A stretch of DNA of 6,362 nucleotides from Gammaproteobacteria bacterium (GTDB taxonomy: Bacteria; Pseudomonadota; Gammaproteobacteria; Pseudomonadales; Halieaceae). Shown piece after piece: positions 5,094 through 6,362 of the stretch. Position numbers and translations under genes: made by a program. The stretch's first letter is position 1, and every line of letters starts with the position of its first letter. Under the pieces are notes generated by a model, which was not told the DNA's origin, did not search any database, and saw only the letters and a list, made by a program, of their open reading frames with translations. The stretch spans positions 1 through 6,362 of the forward strand of contig JAOUDU010000166.1 in NCBI GenBank assembly GCA_029859085.1. The letters run 5' to 3'.

Positions 5094-6320
5094 GTGGCGG
5101 AGCTGGACGTTTGGGGGGTGGAGGCATCCCCATTCCTGCTGAAAGTGGAGGCGCTGCTCAGGTACCGGGGAGTCGGGTTTCGCCGCCTGCCCCGCGACGG
5201 CGGTCGCTGGGAGAACATGGTGACGGCCCTGCGCCTGGAACACGCGCGCCGGAAGAAGCGGGTGCGGCGCTTTCCGGCTATGGATTCGCTGGATGAGTAC
5301 CCCGCGGTACCCTATCTCATCATAGGCGGCAGGGAGTTCCAGTACGATTCCTCGGGCATCGCCCTGTGGCTGGACACGCAGCGTGACCCGGCAGAGGGGC
5401 CGTTCTTCCCGGAAGATCCCGTCACCGGGTTTATCGCCCATCTTATCGACGAGGCTTTTGATGAATACGGGCTTTACATGGTGCATCACCAGCGCTGGGT
5501 CTGTTCGGCGGCGGACAATGTCATGGGTGAGGTGACTGCCGCAGAGATGGCTCGATTGCTGCCGCCGCCTTTTTCATCCCGCCTTCGTGTCGATCTGCCC
5601 CGCAGGCAGGTGCGACGCTGTCCCTACCTGTTCAGTGTCGCGCCCGCTGGTTACCAGGCGATGGTGGAGCCGCTGCGGGTGCCCCCTTCGCGCCCCGGCT
5701 TTCCAGCCACCCATGACCTGCTGGAGGACAGCTGGCACTCCTATGTCATGGCCGTGGAACAACTGCTGGCAGTGCAGCCCTACCTGCTGGGCGAACAGTT
5801 CACCGCAGCCGACGCCAGTGCCTATGGCCAGTTGGGTATGAACCTGATCGACCCATCCACCGCCGCAAACCTGGAACGACTGGCTCCGCGCACCTGGCGC
5901 TGGTTGCTGGATATCCGTGACGGCAAGCATCGCGGCGCTACCGGTGAGCTCGAGGTGAGGCCGGCACTGCGGCCACTGCTGACCATCATCATGCAGACCT
6001 TTGCGCCGTTGATGGTGCAGAACGAGCGCGCTTACCAGCGGGCAGTCGATGCGGGTGAAACTGTTTTTAACGAGGCCGCCTTTAATCGCGGTGCCGCCCT
6101 TTACGAGGGCGAGTTGCTGGGTCGTCCCTTCCGCTCGGTGGCCAAAACCTTCCAGGTCAGTGTCTGGCGCGCGCTGTGCGCGCGCTGGCGCAGGCTGGAC
6201 GCGGCCGCGCGCTGCGAACTGGCCGCCATACTCCCCGATGCCCGCCTGTTCGAGGCCGGGGAGTCGCCGCAGGCACTGGATCCCGGCCCCGCCCGGGGTC
6301 GCCGACAGGGAACCTTGTGA
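5094..6320 (+). CDS. Long glutathione S-transferase-fold protein of unknown function
   Basis: From GTG at 5094 this is a 408-residue protein, nearly twice the usual GST length. The thioredoxin-fold part starts VAELDVWGVEASPFLLKVEA, with ASPF-x-x-K at 11-17. After an Arg/Lys-rich insertion (about 33-65, including ARRKKRVRRF at 51-60) come the cis-proline segment EYPAVPYLIIGG (68-79, Pro73) and FQYDSSGIALWLD at 82-94 (Ser/Asp glutathione-binding pair). A helical domain follows, with LLGEQFTAADASAYGQLG at 231-248 matching the core of GST C-terminal domains. The last 140 residues or so match nothing I know. Phe14-Leu15 stand where catalytic cysteines occur in relatives, so the conjugating activity is doubtful. 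ATG at 5055, overlapping the upstream gene by 14 nt, is the alternative start (421 aa). Tight spacing to the nitronate monooxygenase-like gene implies cotranscription. The GST fold is well supported; the role is unknown. Confidence 0.75.
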   Translation: MAELDVWGVEASPFLLKVEALLRYRGVGFRRLPRDGGRWENMVTALRLEHARRKKRVRRFPAMDSLDEYPAVPYLIIGGREFQYDSSGIALWLDTQRDPAEGPFFPEDPVTGFIAHLIDEAFDEYGLYMVHHQRWVCSAADNVMGEVTAAEMARLLPPPFSSRLRVDLPRRQVRRCPYLFSVAPAGYQAMVEPLRVPPSRPGFPATHDLLEDSWHSYVMAVEQLLAVQPYLLGEQFTAADASAYGQLGMNLIDPSTAANLERLAPRTWRWLLDIRDGKHRGATGELEVRPALRPLLTIIMQTFAPLMVQNERAYQRAVDAGETVFNEAAFNRGAALYEGELLGRPFRSVAKTFQVSVWRALCARWRRLDAAARCELAAILPDARLFEAGESPQALDPGPARGRRQGTL

Positions 6321-6362
6321 CGCCCGATATCCTGCAACTGCAGCAGGTCTGCGATACCAGCG
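6317..6362 (+). CDS. Start of a further gene in the rightward block (partial, product unknown)
   Basis: GTG at 6317 overlaps the TGA of the long GST-fold gene by 4 bases (GTGA), the common layout of translationally coupled genes. AGGGAA at 6307-6312 lies 4 nt upstream. The frame stays open to the window edge and reads VTPDILQLQQVCDTS, a plausible protein N-terminus. Too little is visible to name a family. Confidence 0.45.
   Translation, partial: MTPDILQLQQVCDTS

Noticed and set aside
3794..5218. A 474-codon open frame on the minus strand, antisense to the nitronate monooxygenase-like gene
   Set aside because: It crosses the promoter region and lies opposite a clear family member; its translation is rich in Arg, Gly and His with no recognisable domain, as expected for an antisense frame of GC-rich coding DNA.
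6288..6300. GC-rich short inverted repeat near the end of the long GST-fold gene
   Set aside because: It lies inside coding sequence, has almost no loop and no T-run, and the next gene overlaps, so termination there is unlikely.

Overview
The window looks like GC-rich proteobacterial chromosome. Most codons end in G or C, and most genes have a clear AGGAG-type ribosome binding site. The protein families present (TetR regulator, glutathione transferases, acyl-CoA dehydrogenase, nitronate monooxygenase and a deazaflavin-type oxidoreductase) are typical of lipid- or xenobiotic-degrading accessory regions. My best guess is a marine gammaproteobacterium of the Halieaceae/OM60 kind. That is inference from gene content and style, not from a marker gene. 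I see no rRNA, tRNA, CRISPR array, insertion sequence or phage gene.

Layout. At the left edge is the 3' part of a TetR-family regulator (+). It converges, with only 3 bp between stop codons, on a leftward block. Read in its own direction, that block starts at 3903 with a nu-class (YfcG/Ure2p-like) glutathione transferase. It continues with an acyl-CoA dehydrogenase of the long-chain type, then a gap of about 300 bp with a possible decayed gene fragment, then a small DUF385/Ddn-type oxidoreductase, and last a metaxin/Fax-like glutathione transferase. On the other side of a 214-bp divergent intergenic region, a rightward block starts with a nitronate monooxygenase-family flavoprotein. It is followed by a long (408 aa) GST-fold protein of unknown function and by the first codons of a further gene that overlaps it by 4 bp.

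How the genes may work together (inference). The set combines acyl-CoA oxidation, flavin or deazaflavin redox steps and three glutathione transferase-fold proteins. This is the usual make-up of a regulated catabolic or detoxification locus acting on a hydrophobic, CoA-activated or electrophilic compound. The substrate cannot be read from the sequence. The divergent region carries three inverted repeats, one framing a -10-like hexamer and one just before the nitronate monooxygenase ribosome binding site, so both blocks are probably controlled from there. I see no strong case for a wholly new system. The best leads are the triple dyad in the divergent region, the nitronate monooxygenase homologue without its usual histidine, and the long GST-fold protein paired with it.
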